64,000 nt of DNA, from NCBI RefSeq assembly GCF_002847505.1, contig NZ_MXAV01000020.1, positions 31,856-95,855 of the forward strand, written 5' to 3'. Shown here piece after piece: positions 16,807-26,005 of this stretch; position 1 is the first letter of the stretch, and each line of letters opens with the position of its first letter. The position numbers were made by a program, and so were the translations under genes. The notes below the pieces were generated by a model. It searched no databases, was not told the origin of the DNA, and was given only the letters and a program-made list of their open reading frames with translations. Source of the DNA: Acidithiobacillus marinus (lineage in GTDB: Bacteria; Pseudomonadota; Gammaproteobacteria; Acidithiobacillales; Acidithiobacillaceae).

Positions 16807-17952
16807 ATGAACGAGTTGTTAAAAAAGATTTATGTCACACAACCCTTTCTTCCCCCGCTGGAGGAATTTCTTCCCTATCTCGAGCAGATATGGGATAACA
16901 AGATTCTGACCAATGGCGGACCTTTTCACGTTCAGTTCGAACAAGCGCTGTGTGAATATCTGGGCGTTGAACATGTGGCGCTATTCACTAGCGGCACAAT
17001 AGCTCTTGTAACGGCTCTGCAGGCGCTTCGTATCACGGGTGAAGTGATCACAACACCTTACTCTTTCGTCGCCACGTCTCATTCACTATTATGGAATGGT
17101 ATCAGACCGGTGTTCGTCGACATTGATGCTGATACGCTCAATTTGGATCCGACCAAGATCGAAGCCGCCATTACGCCGCAAACCACGGCCATCATGCCAG
17201 TGCATTGCTATGGCCGTCCGTGTGATATGGAAGCCATCGAAAAAATCGCCGATAATTATAATCTCAAGGTCATCTATGATGCCGCGCACGCCTTTGGTGT
17301 ACGTGATGAAAATGGCAGTGTGCTGCGTTACGGCGATCTGTCGATCCTGAGCTTTCATGCCACCAAGGTTTTTAATACCTTTGAGGGTGGTGCCATTATT
17401 TGTCCAGATGTCAAGATGAAAACACACATTGAGCATTTAAAGAATTTTGGCTATGTCAATGAAGTGACAGTTATCGCACCCGGAATCAATGGCAAGATGA
17501 GCGAGTTCAACGCTGCACTTGGCCTACTTCAATTGAAATACATTGATCAAGTATTAGGTGAGCGCAGGCGTATTGATGGTGTCTATCGCGAACAGCTCCA
17601 TGGTATCCCGGGTATTCGGTTCCCTTCGATGCCAGTAGTCAGCGCCGCCAACTACGCTTATTTCCCAATTCTCGTCGGGCCGGAATACCCACTTTCGCGC
17701 GATGCACTGAATGAGTTGCTGAGAGAGCACAACATATACGCCCGGCGGTATTTCTATCCGCTGATCTCAGGTTTTCCGATGTACCGTGGTCTACCTTCCG
17801 CTAAGCGGGAAAATCTACCAGTAGCCACGGAAATGGCGCAACAGGTGCTGTGTTTGCCCATTTTTCCTGGATTAAACGAATACGAGCAAAAGCGCATCAC
17901 TGGACTGATTAACTTGCTTGCTCATAATCGAAAATCAGAGGCAATTTTATGA
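16807..17952 (+). CDS. DegT/DnrJ/EryC1/StrS sugar aminotransferase (VioA/WecE-like)
   Basis: 381 residues, full-length PLP-dependent nucleotide-sugar aminotransferase. LTNGGPFHVQFEQAL and FTSGTIALVTALQAL begin the fold, YDAAHAFG carries the Asp that pairs with the PLP ring nitrogen, and SFHATKVFNTFEGG carries the Schiff-base Lys at residue 187. Family members convert dTDP-4-keto-6-deoxy sugars into 4-amino sugars such as viosamine. Together with the adjacent WbqC-type gene (4-bp overlap) it suggests an N-acylated 4-amino-4,6-dideoxy sugar for flagellin. The exact substrate is not readable from sequence. Confidence 0.85.
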   Translation: MNELLKKIYVTQPFLPPLEEFLPYLEQIWDNKILTNGGPFHVQFEQALCEYLGVEHVALFTSGTIALVTALQALRITGEVITTPYSFVATSHSLLWNGIRPVFVDIDADTLNLDPTKIEAAITPQTTAIMPVHCYGRPCDMEAIEKIADNYNLKVIYDAAHAFGVRDENGSVLRYGDLSILSFHATKVFNTFEGGAIICPDVKMKTHIEHLKNFGYVNEVTVIAPGINGKMSEFNAALGLLQLKYIDQVLGERRRIDGVYREQLHGIPGIRFPSMPVVSAANYAYFPILVGPEYPLSRDALNELLREHNIYARRYFYPLISGFPMYRGLPSAKRENLPVATEMAQQVLCLPIFPGLNEYEQKRITGLINLLAHNRKSEAIL

Positions 17953-18653
17953 AGCTGGCTATTATGCAACCATATTTTTTCCCATATATTGGATATTGGC
18001 AATTGATGAGTGAAGTAGATAAATTCGTAGTTTATGATAATATTAAATACACAAAAAGCGGTTGGATTCGAAGAAATAGAATTTTGTTGAATGGTCACGA
18101 TAAGTTAATTTCGTTGCCTATAAAAAATGATTCTGATTTTTTGGATATAAAAGATAGGAGCATTTCTGAAATTTTCTATTTAAAAGAAAAAGAAAAAATA
18201 AAAAACCTCATTGATGCAGGCTATAGTAAAGCCCCAAATTACGATACAGTAAAACCAATAATAGATAGGATATTAGATCAAAATGAATCGAATCTTTTTT
18301 TGTTCATCTATAATTCAATTCTTACCATAAAAAAATATTTAGGCATAGATACTGAGCTTATGATTTCTTCAGAGATTAACATTAACCATTCGCTTCGCAA
18401 TAAATATAAGGTTATAGAAATATGTAAAAATTTGAAATCTGATCATTATATTAATTCAATTGGTGGCGCAACAATATACAACAGAAATGAGTTTCTATCG
18501 AATGGTATTAATCTAATGTTCTTGAAAACAAGGGATATTATCTATCAACAATTTAATAATGGATTCATCCCAAATTTGTCCATAATAGATGTTATGATGT
18601 TTAACTCAACGGATCAGGCCAAAGAACTATTAAAACAATATATTTTGCAGTAG
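17949..18653 (+). CDS. WbqC-like family protein
   Basis: 234 residues with the WbqC signature start KLAIMQPYFFPYIGYWQLM, then FVVYDNIKYTKSGWIRRNRI and later INSIGGATIYNRNEF. WbqC-type proteins occur in O-antigen and flagellin glycan clusters, commonly beside 4-amino-sugar aminotransferases; they are thought to acylate amino sugars, but their chemistry is poorly established. The gene is strikingly AT-rich compared with all neighbours, a sign of recent transfer. ATG overlaps the stop of the aminotransferase (ATGA). Confidence 0.82.
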   Translation: MKLAIMQPYFFPYIGYWQLMSEVDKFVVYDNIKYTKSGWIRRNRILLNGHDKLISLPIKNDSDFLDIKDRSISEIFYLKEKEKIKNLIDAGYSKAPNYDTVKPIIDRILDQNESNLFLFIYNSILTIKKYLGIDTELMISSEININHSLRNKYKVIEICKNLKSDHYINSIGGATIYNRNEFLSNGINLMFLKTRDIIYQQFNNGFIPNLSIIDVMMFNSTDQAKELLKQYILQ

Positions 18654-18705
18654 GGGGGTAAAGGTATGTGCGAATTTGACAGGCACAAATAAGGATTGAT
18701 CTATA

Positions 18706-19413
18706 ATGAGCAAATCACAACCCTATCCAAAGTTTAGCTACGACGCCCATGCCAGAACCTGTGCGCCGGACGATTTTCTCGGTCAAGTGTGTCGTACCGT
18801 GTGCGGAAAGCCGGTGTCAGAAGATCAAATTCGCATGATTCGTGAGGCTATTCATAATGGCCTGCAACTACGACCGGATGATGTGTTGTTAGATTTGGCA
18901 TGCGGGAATGGATCATTATCGAGAGAACTGTTCAGGGTTTGTCGTAGTTATCTGGGTGTTGATATTTCTGAATATATGATTTCGATGGCAAAATGGAGTT
19001 TTGAGCGCCAACCTACTCACGTATTTGCAGTGCAGCATGGTGTGGAATACGTGCACCAGGAAGGCCATCCGGAACGCTTCACCAGAGCATTGTGTTATGC
19101 TGGATTCCAATACTTTTCCGATCCCGATGCCATTGACCTGCTTGCGACTCTACACAAACGTTTCAGTCATCTGGAAAGGATGTTTATCGGAAACCTTCCA
19201 GATAAGGAGTGCGTCACCAATTTTTATATCGACCGTACGCCCAGCGAGGATGAGCTGACCGATCCAAGTACGGCCATCGGCATCTGGCGCACGCGTGAAG
19301 CCTTTGCGCAACTGGCGGAGGCCAGCGGCTGGCAAGTGGCGTTTACCGTAATGCCGCCTTCGTTCTATGCCGCACACTACCGTTACGACGTCGTATTAAC
19401 TCGCAAGTGCTGA
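18706..19413 (+). CDS. class I SAM-dependent methyltransferase
   Basis: 235 residues. Motif I is LDLACGNGSLSRELF at about residues 65-79, followed by the acidic GVDISEYMISMAKW strand-end, so SAM binding is likely. Substrate unknown; a sugar O- or N-methylation on the flagellin glycan is plausible from position. AAGGA precedes ATG 18706. The GC content is again near the genome average after the AT-rich WbqC gene, and the stop abuts the next aminotransferase start. Confidence 0.78.
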   Translation: MSKSQPYPKFSYDAHARTCAPDDFLGQVCRTVCGKPVSEDQIRMIREAIHNGLQLRPDDVLLDLACGNGSLSRELFRVCRSYLGVDISEYMISMAKWSFERQPTHVFAVQHGVEYVHQEGHPERFTRALCYAGFQYFSDPDAIDLLATLHKRFSHLERMFIGNLPDKECVTNFYIDRTPSEDELTDPSTAIGIWRTREAFAQLAEASGWQVAFTVMPPSFYAAHYRYDVVLTRKC

Positions 19414-20631
19414 ATGTTTATGATCGAAAAATCGAGTATCGACGATCTGGCCATTTTTGGTGGCCCTTCGGCCTTTGCCCTCCCTAAATCCACTTCCAAC
19501 CTGCTACAACCGGATTTCGACCGTTTCATGGCCTATTCGGACCTTTTTCTGCAGGCGCAACAGTACACTGATGGCGGTCCGGCCGTTCAATTGCTGGAAC
19601 GGCGGCTCGCCGATTTTCATCAAGCGGCGGACTGTGTCACCTTCTGTAGCGGTTTCTGGGCCCTGGCGCTGACTATTGCTGCGCTTGCCTTTCCTGGCAA
19701 GAGCGAAATCATTATGCCATCGCTGACCTATCGCCGCATGCCAGACATCGCGGCTTGGATTAAACTAAAACCGCATTTCTGTGAAGTGGAGCCGAGTACG
19801 TTGGCTGTTAGCGCCGAAACTGTGGCACCGCACATCAACGCGGATACGGCATTGATTCTTGCCCCGCACCCAATCGTCAACAATTGCGATGTGGCAGGGT
19901 TGCTTTGTTTGGCGGAAGAACGCAATGTACCGTTGTTATTTGACTCGGTAGAGTCGGTTTACGAAGCCACAGCGGACGGTAAGGTGGGTGGGCTGGGCCA
20001 CGCTGAAGCCTTTTCGCTGCATGCCTGCAAGCTGCTCAATGGTTACGGTGGTGGCTATGTCACCACCCGTGACGTGAATCTGGCGCGGCAGCTCAGGGCC
20101 TTGCGTCGTTACGGCATGGATGAAAGCGGCAGGGCCATTTTTCCGGACGGCATGAATGCCAGTCTGAACGAAATGCATGCTGCCATGGCTCTAGCTAGCC
20201 TGGACGATGTCGAACAGCAGGTGCAGCGTAACCGCGAGCGTTATTACACCTATCGGCGCGGGTTGGTCAGTCTGCCGGGAATCCGGCTGCTTGAATTTGA
20301 CGACAGTCACGCGACCGGCTATAAGAACATCGTCGTGGAACTGCTCGACGACTGGCCCTTGAGCCGCGACGAAACTATCCGCATCCTCAATGCCGAGAAT
20401 GCCTTGGTCCGAGCCTATTATTCGCCACCGCTGCACCAGAAACCGATGGAATTTGCTTATGTTCCGACACAGTTACCAGTCACCGACCAGTTGGCTGAAC
20501 GGTTCATGAATTTGCCTTGCGGCCACCTGATTAGCAACCAGGACATCGAGCGGATTGTGGACCTGCTGGCCTTCATCGCAGCCAAATGGGCACCCATCCG
20601 GGCACGTCTAGACGCGCAGGGGGCTGCATGA
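19414..20631 (+). CDS. DegT/DnrJ/EryC1/StrS aminotransferase, second copy
   Basis: 405 residues, DegT-family fold: YTDGGPAVQLLERRL, FCSGFWALALTIAALAF, LFDSVESVYEA (PLP-ring Asp) and FSLHACKLLNGYGGG with the Schiff-base Lys at residue 206. It is only distantly similar to the first copy at 16807 and looks closer to its downstream neighbour, with which it overlaps by 4 bp. The tandem pair may work as a heterodimer or on one pathway. Start ATG 19414 lies directly after the methyltransferase stop; ATG 19420 is an alternative. Confidence 0.8.
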   Translation: MFMIEKSSIDDLAIFGGPSAFALPKSTSNLLQPDFDRFMAYSDLFLQAQQYTDGGPAVQLLERRLADFHQAADCVTFCSGFWALALTIAALAFPGKSEIIMPSLTYRRMPDIAAWIKLKPHFCEVEPSTLAVSAETVAPHINADTALILAPHPIVNNCDVAGLLCLAEERNVPLLFDSVESVYEATADGKVGGLGHAEAFSLHACKLLNGYGGGYVTTRDVNLARQLRALRRYGMDESGRAIFPDGMNASLNEMHAAMALASLDDVEQQVQRNRERYYTYRRGLVSLPGIRLLEFDDSHATGYKNIVVELLDDWPLSRDETIRILNAENALVRAYYSPPLHQKPMEFAYVPTQLPVTDQLAERFMNLPCGHLISNQDIERIVDLLAFIAAKWAPIRARLDAQGAA

Positions 20632-21782
20632 GTGCCAATGCTATAGCCCTGAACGGGGCTGCGCCGCTGTTTGATCGGCCACTCGCGTGCGGGCAGAAGT
20701 ACTTCCCTTCGCGCGAACGTTATGAAGACGCATTTCGCGGTATTTTTTCGCGGCAGTATTACAACAACAATGGCCCATTACATGAGCAACTCGAGGCCCA
20801 GTTGCAGGAATTCCTTTGTGTGCGCCACGTAATTTGTACCAGCAATGCCATTCTGGGACTGATGATCACTGCGGATGCGATGCAACTACATGGCAAGGTG
20901 ATAGTGCCGGCATTCGCGCATCCGGGCACGATCCAGTCGCTACGCTGGGCTGGGCTCGAACCAGTGTGGTGCGATGTCGACATCAATACCCATATGATTA
21001 ATCCTGGGCAAGCGGCTGCCCTCATCGACGGCGACACCTGCGCGATCCTGGCCGTCAATCTATGGGGTGGGGCCTGCCAGTCCACTCGTCTGCAGGAAAT
21101 CGCCAAGGCGCACGGTATCCGGCTGTTTTTTGACTCTTCACAAGCGTTTGGCTGCATGACACCTGCTGGCCGGGTCGGCTGCTTCGGTGAGGCTGAAATC
21201 TTCTCTTTCCACGCGGACATGATCCTCAGCGCCGGTGACGGCGGCTGTATCGCTACCAACGATGATGTGCTGGCGCTACGCGCACGCAGCATCCGCCCCA
21301 GTTACGGGTTGGAACACCCCGCGAACATTGTGCGAGTAGCTAATGCGCGCCTGTCTGAGGCACAGGCCGCCGTTGCGTTGATGAACCTCGAAGATATTGC
21401 TATTCACCAGGCGCACAACCGGACCTTGCGCGCTGCGTGGGCTTCTGGACTGGCCGATATTCCCGGGCTGACGTTGTATCATCCAGTCGGGGTGAAAGAA
21501 TCCAACTGGCAAAATCTGGTTGTAATTGTCGATGAACTGGACTTCGGCTTGTCGCGCGACCGATTGATGAAATTGCTTATGGTGGAGAACGTCCTGGCAA
21601 GGCGCTGCTTTACCCAGGTCGACTATGCGGCTAGTTTACCGAATACCAGCCAGCTGATGGCAACCTGCCTAGAATTGCCGCTTGGGGCACAAGTTACCAT
21701 TGAGTCTATTGGACGTATATGCGAGATGCTTGCGCGTACTCAGCGGCTTGCCGACAAGATCTGGGGGCGTCATGACAACTAA
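20628..21782 (+). CDS. DegT-family homologue lacking the PLP lysine
   Basis: 384 residues from ATG 20628, overlapping the previous stop as ATGA. The DegT fold is clear: YYNNNGPLHEQLEAQLQEF, CTSNAILGLMITADAM, and FFDSSQAFG with the PLP-ring Asp. The Schiff-base position, read as SFHATK in the copy at 16807, is SFHADM here, so Met198 replaces Lys. The frame is intact throughout, so this is not a decayed gene. It may be inactive as a transaminase and act as a partner of the upstream copy, or do different chemistry; ColD-type dehydratases also lack this Lys, but they have His there. Confidence 0.78.
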   Translation: MSANAIALNGAAPLFDRPLACGQKYFPSRERYEDAFRGIFSRQYYNNNGPLHEQLEAQLQEFLCVRHVICTSNAILGLMITADAMQLHGKVIVPAFAHPGTIQSLRWAGLEPVWCDVDINTHMINPGQAAALIDGDTCAILAVNLWGGACQSTRLQEIAKAHGIRLFFDSSQAFGCMTPAGRVGCFGEAEIFSFHADMILSAGDGGCIATNDDVLALRARSIRPSYGLEHPANIVRVANARLSEAQAAVALMNLEDIAIHQAHNRTLRAAWASGLADIPGLTLYHPVGVKESNWQNLVVIVDELDFGLSRDRLMKLLMVENVLARRCFTQVDYAASLPNTSQLMATCLELPLGAQVTIESIGRICEMLARTQRLADKIWGRHDN

Positions 21783-21951
21783 GAAACTGCCGCTCCCCAA
21801 TGGATTGATCACCATCAAAACCAGCGAGGCAAGAGTGCTCAACCCGATCAAGACGCGAAAGAGAGTAATGGCCCGCGCAGCGCGCGAATATGTCACCGTT
21901 GAGTCTGCAAATTATACATTAACGTCGTGGCAAAAGGACTTAACCCCATGA
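21772..21951 (+). CDS. 59-residue protein of unknown function
   Basis: ATG 21772 lies inside the last codons of the previous gene (11-bp overlap) and the stop overlaps the next gene's start (ATGA), so it is embedded in a translationally coupled chain. The product is basic (MTTKKLPLPNGLITIKTSEA; NPIKTRKRVMARAAREYVTV), without signal or membrane segment. I do not recognise it. The double overlap argues for a real gene; the short length argues for caution. Confidence 0.5.
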   Translation: MTTKKLPLPNGLITIKTSEARVLNPIKTRKRVMARAAREYVTVESANYTLTSWQKDLTP

Positions 21952-24900
21952 CCTCATACCTCTATCTCAACATCGGCTGTGGCAAGGTCAAACTGCCCGG
22001 TTTCGTCAATATCGATCTGGAGCCCGGTGGAGACGTCCAATGCGATGTGACCCAGGGCCTTCCCTACGCTGACGCGACTGTGGACGGCATCTACAGTGAG
22101 CATTTCATTGAGCAACTGAGTCAGAAAGATATTCTCAGCTTTCTCCGAGAGTGTCGCCGGGTTCTCAAGCCGAGTGGGCGGATACGTATTGCAACGCCTG
22201 ATCTGGATGCCATCATTGCGAAGTTCACAGAGAATAACTGGCGTCAGCCATGGCTTGAAAAATACGGTTACGCATGGATAAATAACCGTGCCGAATACCT
22301 TAACGTTGCGCTGCGCGAATGGGGGCATTCGTGGGTGGTCGACGAAGAAGAGTTGTCGCGTCTGGCAAAATGGGCCGGACTTGAACAGCCGCAACGCGCA
22401 AAAATTAATGATAGCACTGACCCAAACCTTGCAGGATTGGAAACACGGATTGAATCGACGCTGATTATGGAGTTCAAAAAGCGGGAAGATTCTATTGATG
22501 ACAATCCGCTGGTATCGATTGTCATACCGGCCTATCGTCCTGACTTTCTCGCTGCCTGTCTCGAAAGTGCATTATCCCAAACTTACCAGAATACTGAGAT
22601 ATTGATTCTCGATAGTTGTCCAACTAATGCAGTAGAAAAGGTCATACAATTATATCAACCTCGTGATTCGCGGGTGTCATACCAACGTAATACGCCGCCA
22701 CTTCTGGAGGCAGACAATCTGACGAAAGGAATACACCTTGCTCGCGGTGATTTTATTAAGCCGCTATATGATGATGATCTACTCGAACCCGATGCGATTG
22801 AACGCTTATTGGCGATATGGCGTTTGCAACCGGATGTTCGACTGGCTGCAGGTCGTCGATTGCCGATTGATATGGAAGGCAATAGTCTTGATCCGACTAT
22901 CCTTGGTGCGCCTCTAACTTCTGTTGATAGCCGACTTTCAGGGATAAAGATTATAGGACACATCTTGTCTACTGGGCTCAATGCCTTGGGTGAGCCATCT
23001 GTTATGATGTTTCGCCGTTCTGATGCACTTATGATTGATGAACCAAATGTCATGACTTTATTTGGTAGATTATGTGTTCGTGCTGGCGATGTCTGCCTTG
23101 CTTTAAATCTATTATCGCGTGGCGATCTAGCCTATATTGCTTCGCCCATAGCTAAATTTCGGATACATCCTGGGCAGACGCAGAAACAGGACGAAAATCA
23201 AGAGGTTGGAGTGGATACTTGGCACTATTTGCGACAACAAGGGGAGAGGTTTGGGTTTCCAATTTCTGCGGTTAATCCTATTGTACAAAGCGAAAAAAGC
23301 GATGGAGATCATCGTGATCAAGTTGTAAATAGTTCTAGATCTTATATATTTCAGCCTTGGCTCTCCGAGGCCCGTTGGCTACACCAGGAAGAAGCTTGGG
23401 CCAAAGAGCTGATGGAATCATGGCGGAAAGACGGCCAGATTTCGCCGTGCTTTGCTCTGGCCTTGATGGCCGGAGGGCATCGCTCAGCCCAAAGTACGCA
23501 GGAAAGCATGGCCGGGCAATGGTTGCCGGGAGAGCTATTGTCTCTCGCTGATGGGACGGGCAAGGACGAAATGCAGTTTAATGTCTTGAACCATCATATC
23601 CGGGACATGGCAGCGGACTGGGTTGGCATTGTAGATGCTGGCGATCAGCTCGCCCCCGATGCCTTGTTCCTGGTGGCTCACGCCTTGCGGGAGCATCCCG
23701 AGTGGCAAGTGGTTTATACCGACGAGGACTCAATGACCCCAGATGGGCAGCACGTCAATCCCCACTGCAAACCCGATTTCAATATCGACTATTTGCGTAG
23801 CCTGCCCTATATCGGTGGCTTGCTGCTCATCAAAAAGGAACTCTTCGCCGAGCTAGGCGGCTTTGATCCCGAAACCGATGGGGCCGAAGATTACGATCTG
23901 ATTCTGCGGGCCTGGGAAAAGGTGGGAGATGCGGGAATTGGGCATGTTCCCGAAGTCCTCTATCACCGCTTGCAGGGCGGCGGCCATTGCAACAAGTCCG
24001 TGGAAGAGATCATTCAGGTCAGCCAGACGGTGCTGCAAGGGCATTTGCAACGCCTGGACATTGCCGCCGAAGTGACTCCTGGGCCTTTCCCGCCGTCCAC
24101 GCGGGTGCGTTACCCGCTGACCGGTACGCCGCTGGTGTCCATTCTGATCCCTACCCGTAATCAATTGGGCTATCTGCAGCGCTGCGTGGAATCGCTCATC
24201 GAGAAAACCCAATATCCCGCTTATGAAATCCTCATCATCGACAATGACAGCGATGAGGCCGAGGCGCGAACCTATCTGGACATGCTGGCGGCCCAGGAGG
24301 AGCAACTCGCTGGCCGTTTGCGGGTGCTGCGCCATCCCGGTCCCTTCAATTTTTCTGCCATGAACAATCGCGCCGTGGAAGAGGCGCGGGGGGACTATAT
24401 CCTGCTGCTCAACAATGATACGGCGGCCTTGCACGAAGACTGGCTGGACGAAATGGTGAGCCATGCCCTGCGTCCCGAAGTGGGGGTGGTAGGAGCCAAG
24501 CTGCTTTTTCCCGATGGCAAAATCCAGCATGCGGGCGTCATTCTGGGGATGCGCGGGCCGGCAGAACACCCCTTCATTGGCCAGCCACCGGAATTCCGTG
24601 GCTATTTTGGTCGGGCTATGTTGACCCAGAACCTCTCGGCGGTGACGGGTGCCTGTCTGCTCATCAGTAAAGCCCTGTATCAAGAACTGGGCGGGCTGGA
24701 TGAGCAGCAGTTTCAGGTGTCCTACAACGACATCGATCTTTGTTTGAAGGCGCGGGAAGCAGGGCACAAAGTCGTGTTTACTCCCTGGGCCATGCTCCTG
24801 CATGAGGGGTCCGCCAGCCAGCGCGGCGAGGTGGAGAAAAAGCCCAGCCCTGAAAAAGAGCAGCGCTTTGCCGGTGAAAAAATGGCCTTTTACCAGAAAT

Positions 24901-25991
24901 GGCTACCGCAATTGGCCTTTGATCCGGCCTATAATCGCCATTTGAGTCTGGCTAGTACGGATTTCCTGCTGGAGGACCAGGCGGCCCTGACCTGGGACCC
25001 GGAATGGCGCCCGCGCCCCCGTATTCTGGTGCATCCCGCCGATCGGGAGGGTTGCGGAGAGTACCGGATCATCTCGCCCATGCGCGCCTTGCAAAAGGCG
25101 GGGAGGGCGCAGGGCTGGGAAACCATGCGCATCTTCGAACCCGCCGAAATGTCGCGCTTTTCGCCTGAAAGTATCGTCTTGCAGCGACAAATGGAATGGC
25201 CGCAGATCGAAGCCCTGGAACGGCACAAAAAACTGCTGAAAACCTTCCGGGTTTTTGAGATCGACGATCTGATCACCAATTTGCCGGTCAAGAGTCTGCA
25301 CAAGGCCCAAATCCATAAGGACATCGCCAAGCGTTTCCGTAAAGCCGCTGGCCTGTGCAATCGCCTGGTGGTGGCGACGGAGCCCCTGGCCCAGGCCTAT
25401 AAGGGCTTCAGTGACGAAGTGCGTGTCCAACCCAATTGCATCGAACAGGCCATCTGGGGAGCCTTGCAGCCCAAGCGGCGCGAGCTGCCCAAGCCCCGCG
25501 TGGGCTGGGCCGGCGGAGTAGGGCACACCGGCGATCTGGAAATGATTGCCGACGTGGTCCGCGATCTGGCCGATGACGTGGACTGGGTGTTCTTCGGCCT
25601 CTGTCCTGATGCTCTGCGCCCCTATGTGCGCGAGTTCCATACAGGGGTGCCGCTACCTCAGTATCCCGCCAAGCTGGCCAGTCTGGACCTGGATCTGGCC
25701 CTGGCACCGCTGGAGAATAATGCTTTCAATGAGGCCAAGAGCCATCTGCGGATTCTGGAATATGGAGTTTTAGGCTACCCGGTGATTGCTTCGGACATTT
25801 TTCCCTATCAGGGCGACTTTCCCATCACCCTGGTGACCAACCGCTATCGGGACTGGGTGCGGGCTATCCGCGAGCAGATTGCCGACCGGCAGGCCCTGGC
25901 TGCGGCGGGCGACCGCTTGCGGGCTCATATACGCGCCCATTGGTTGCTGGAGGAACATCTGGACGATTGGCTGGCAGCATGGTTGCCCTGA
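21948..25991 (+). CDS. multidomain methyltransferase / glycosyltransferase, probable flagellin glycosyltransferase
   Basis: 1347 residues from ATG 21948 (AAAGGA 10 bp upstream). Domains in order: SAM methyltransferase-like (1-165; YLNIGCGKVKLPGFVNIDLE, LRECRRVLKPSGRIRIATPD); GT2 domain A (about 187-430; LVSIVIPAY, YDDDLLEPDA); second GT2-like part (about 490-710; GIVDAGDQLAPDA, YTDEDSM, GGFDPETDGAEDYDL); GT2 domain C (about 727-1000; LVSILIPTRNQ, LLLNNDTAAL); C-terminal GT-B/GT4-like domain (about 1020-1340; PRVGWAGGVGHTGDLEMI, RILEYGVLGYPVIASD). Large multi-GT proteins next to fliC (Fgt1-type in Pseudomonas) glycosylate flagellin, so that role is inferred. Base composition rises sharply near 23350 (residue about 468), so the 5' third looks like a replaced segment. 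Confidence 0.82.
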   Translation: MTSYLYLNIGCGKVKLPGFVNIDLEPGGDVQCDVTQGLPYADATVDGIYSEHFIEQLSQKDILSFLRECRRVLKPSGRIRIATPDLDAIIAKFTENNWRQPWLEKYGYAWINNRAEYLNVALREWGHSWVVDEEELSRLAKWAGLEQPQRAKINDSTDPNLAGLETRIESTLIMEFKKREDSIDDNPLVSIVIPAYRPDFLAACLESALSQTYQNTEILILDSCPTNAVEKVIQLYQPRDSRVSYQRNTPPLLEADNLTKGIHLARGDFIKPLYDDDLLEPDAIERLLAIWRLQPDVRLAAGRRLPIDMEGNSLDPTILGAPLTSVDSRLSGIKIIGHILSTGLNALGEPSVMMFRRSDALMIDEPNVMTLFGRLCVRAGDVCLALNLLSRGDLAYIASPIAKFRIHPGQTQKQDENQEVGVDTWHYLRQQGERFGFPISAVNPIVQSEKSDGDHRDQVVNSSRSYIFQPWLSEARWLHQEEAWAKELMESWRKDGQISPCFALALMAGGHRSAQSTQESMAGQWLPGELLSLADGTGKDEMQFNVLNHHIRDMAADWVGIVDAGDQLAPDALFLVAHALREHPEWQVVYTDEDSMTPDGQHVNPHCKPDFNIDYLRSLPYIGGLLLIKKELFAELGGFDPETDGAEDYDLILRAWEKVGDAGIGHVPEVLYHRLQGGGHCNKSVEEIIQVSQTVLQGHLQRLDIAAEVTPGPFPPSTRVRYPLTGTPLVSILIPTRNQLGYLQRCVESLIEKTQYPAYEILIIDNDSDEAEARTYLDMLAAQEEQLAGRLRVLRHPGPFNFSAMNNRAVEEARGDYILLLNNDTAALHEDWLDEMVSHALRPEVGVVGAKLLFPDGKIQHAGVILGMRGPAEHPFIGQPPEFRGYFGRAMLTQNLSAVTGACLLISKALYQELGGLDEQQFQVSYNDIDLCLKAREAGHKVVFTPWAMLLHEGSASQRGEVEKKPSPEKEQRFAGEKMAFYQKWLPQLAFDPAYNRHLSLASTDFLLEDQAALTWDPEWRPRPRILVHPADREGCGEYRIISPMRALQKAGRAQGWETMRIFEPAEMSRFSPESIVLQRQMEWPQIEALERHKKLLKTFRVFEIDDLITNLPVKSLHKAQIHKDIAKRFRKAAGLCNRLVVATEPLAQAYKGFSDEVRVQPNCIEQAIWGALQPKRRELPKPRVGWAGGVGHTGDLEMIADVVRDLADDVDWVFFGLCPDALRPYVREFHTGVPLPQYPAKLASLDLDLALAPLENNAFNEAKSHLRILEYGVLGYPVIASDIFPYQGDFPITLVTNRYRDWVRAIREQIADRQALAAAGDRLRAHIRAHWLLEEHLDDWLAAWLP

Positions 25992-26005
25992 TGGGGATGA
26001 TGCGT

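Noticed and set aside
18676..18707. TTGACA ... TATAAT as a sigma-70 promoter of the 18706 methyltransferase
   Set aside because: The spacer is 20 bp and TATAAT overlaps the ATG start codon, so it cannot serve that gene.
23853..24803. Long antisense open frame (316 codons) inside the glycosyltransferase gene
   Set aside because: Opposite-strand shadow of a GC-rich gene; no ribosome site, no recognisable domain, His/Gln-rich composition typical of antisense frames.
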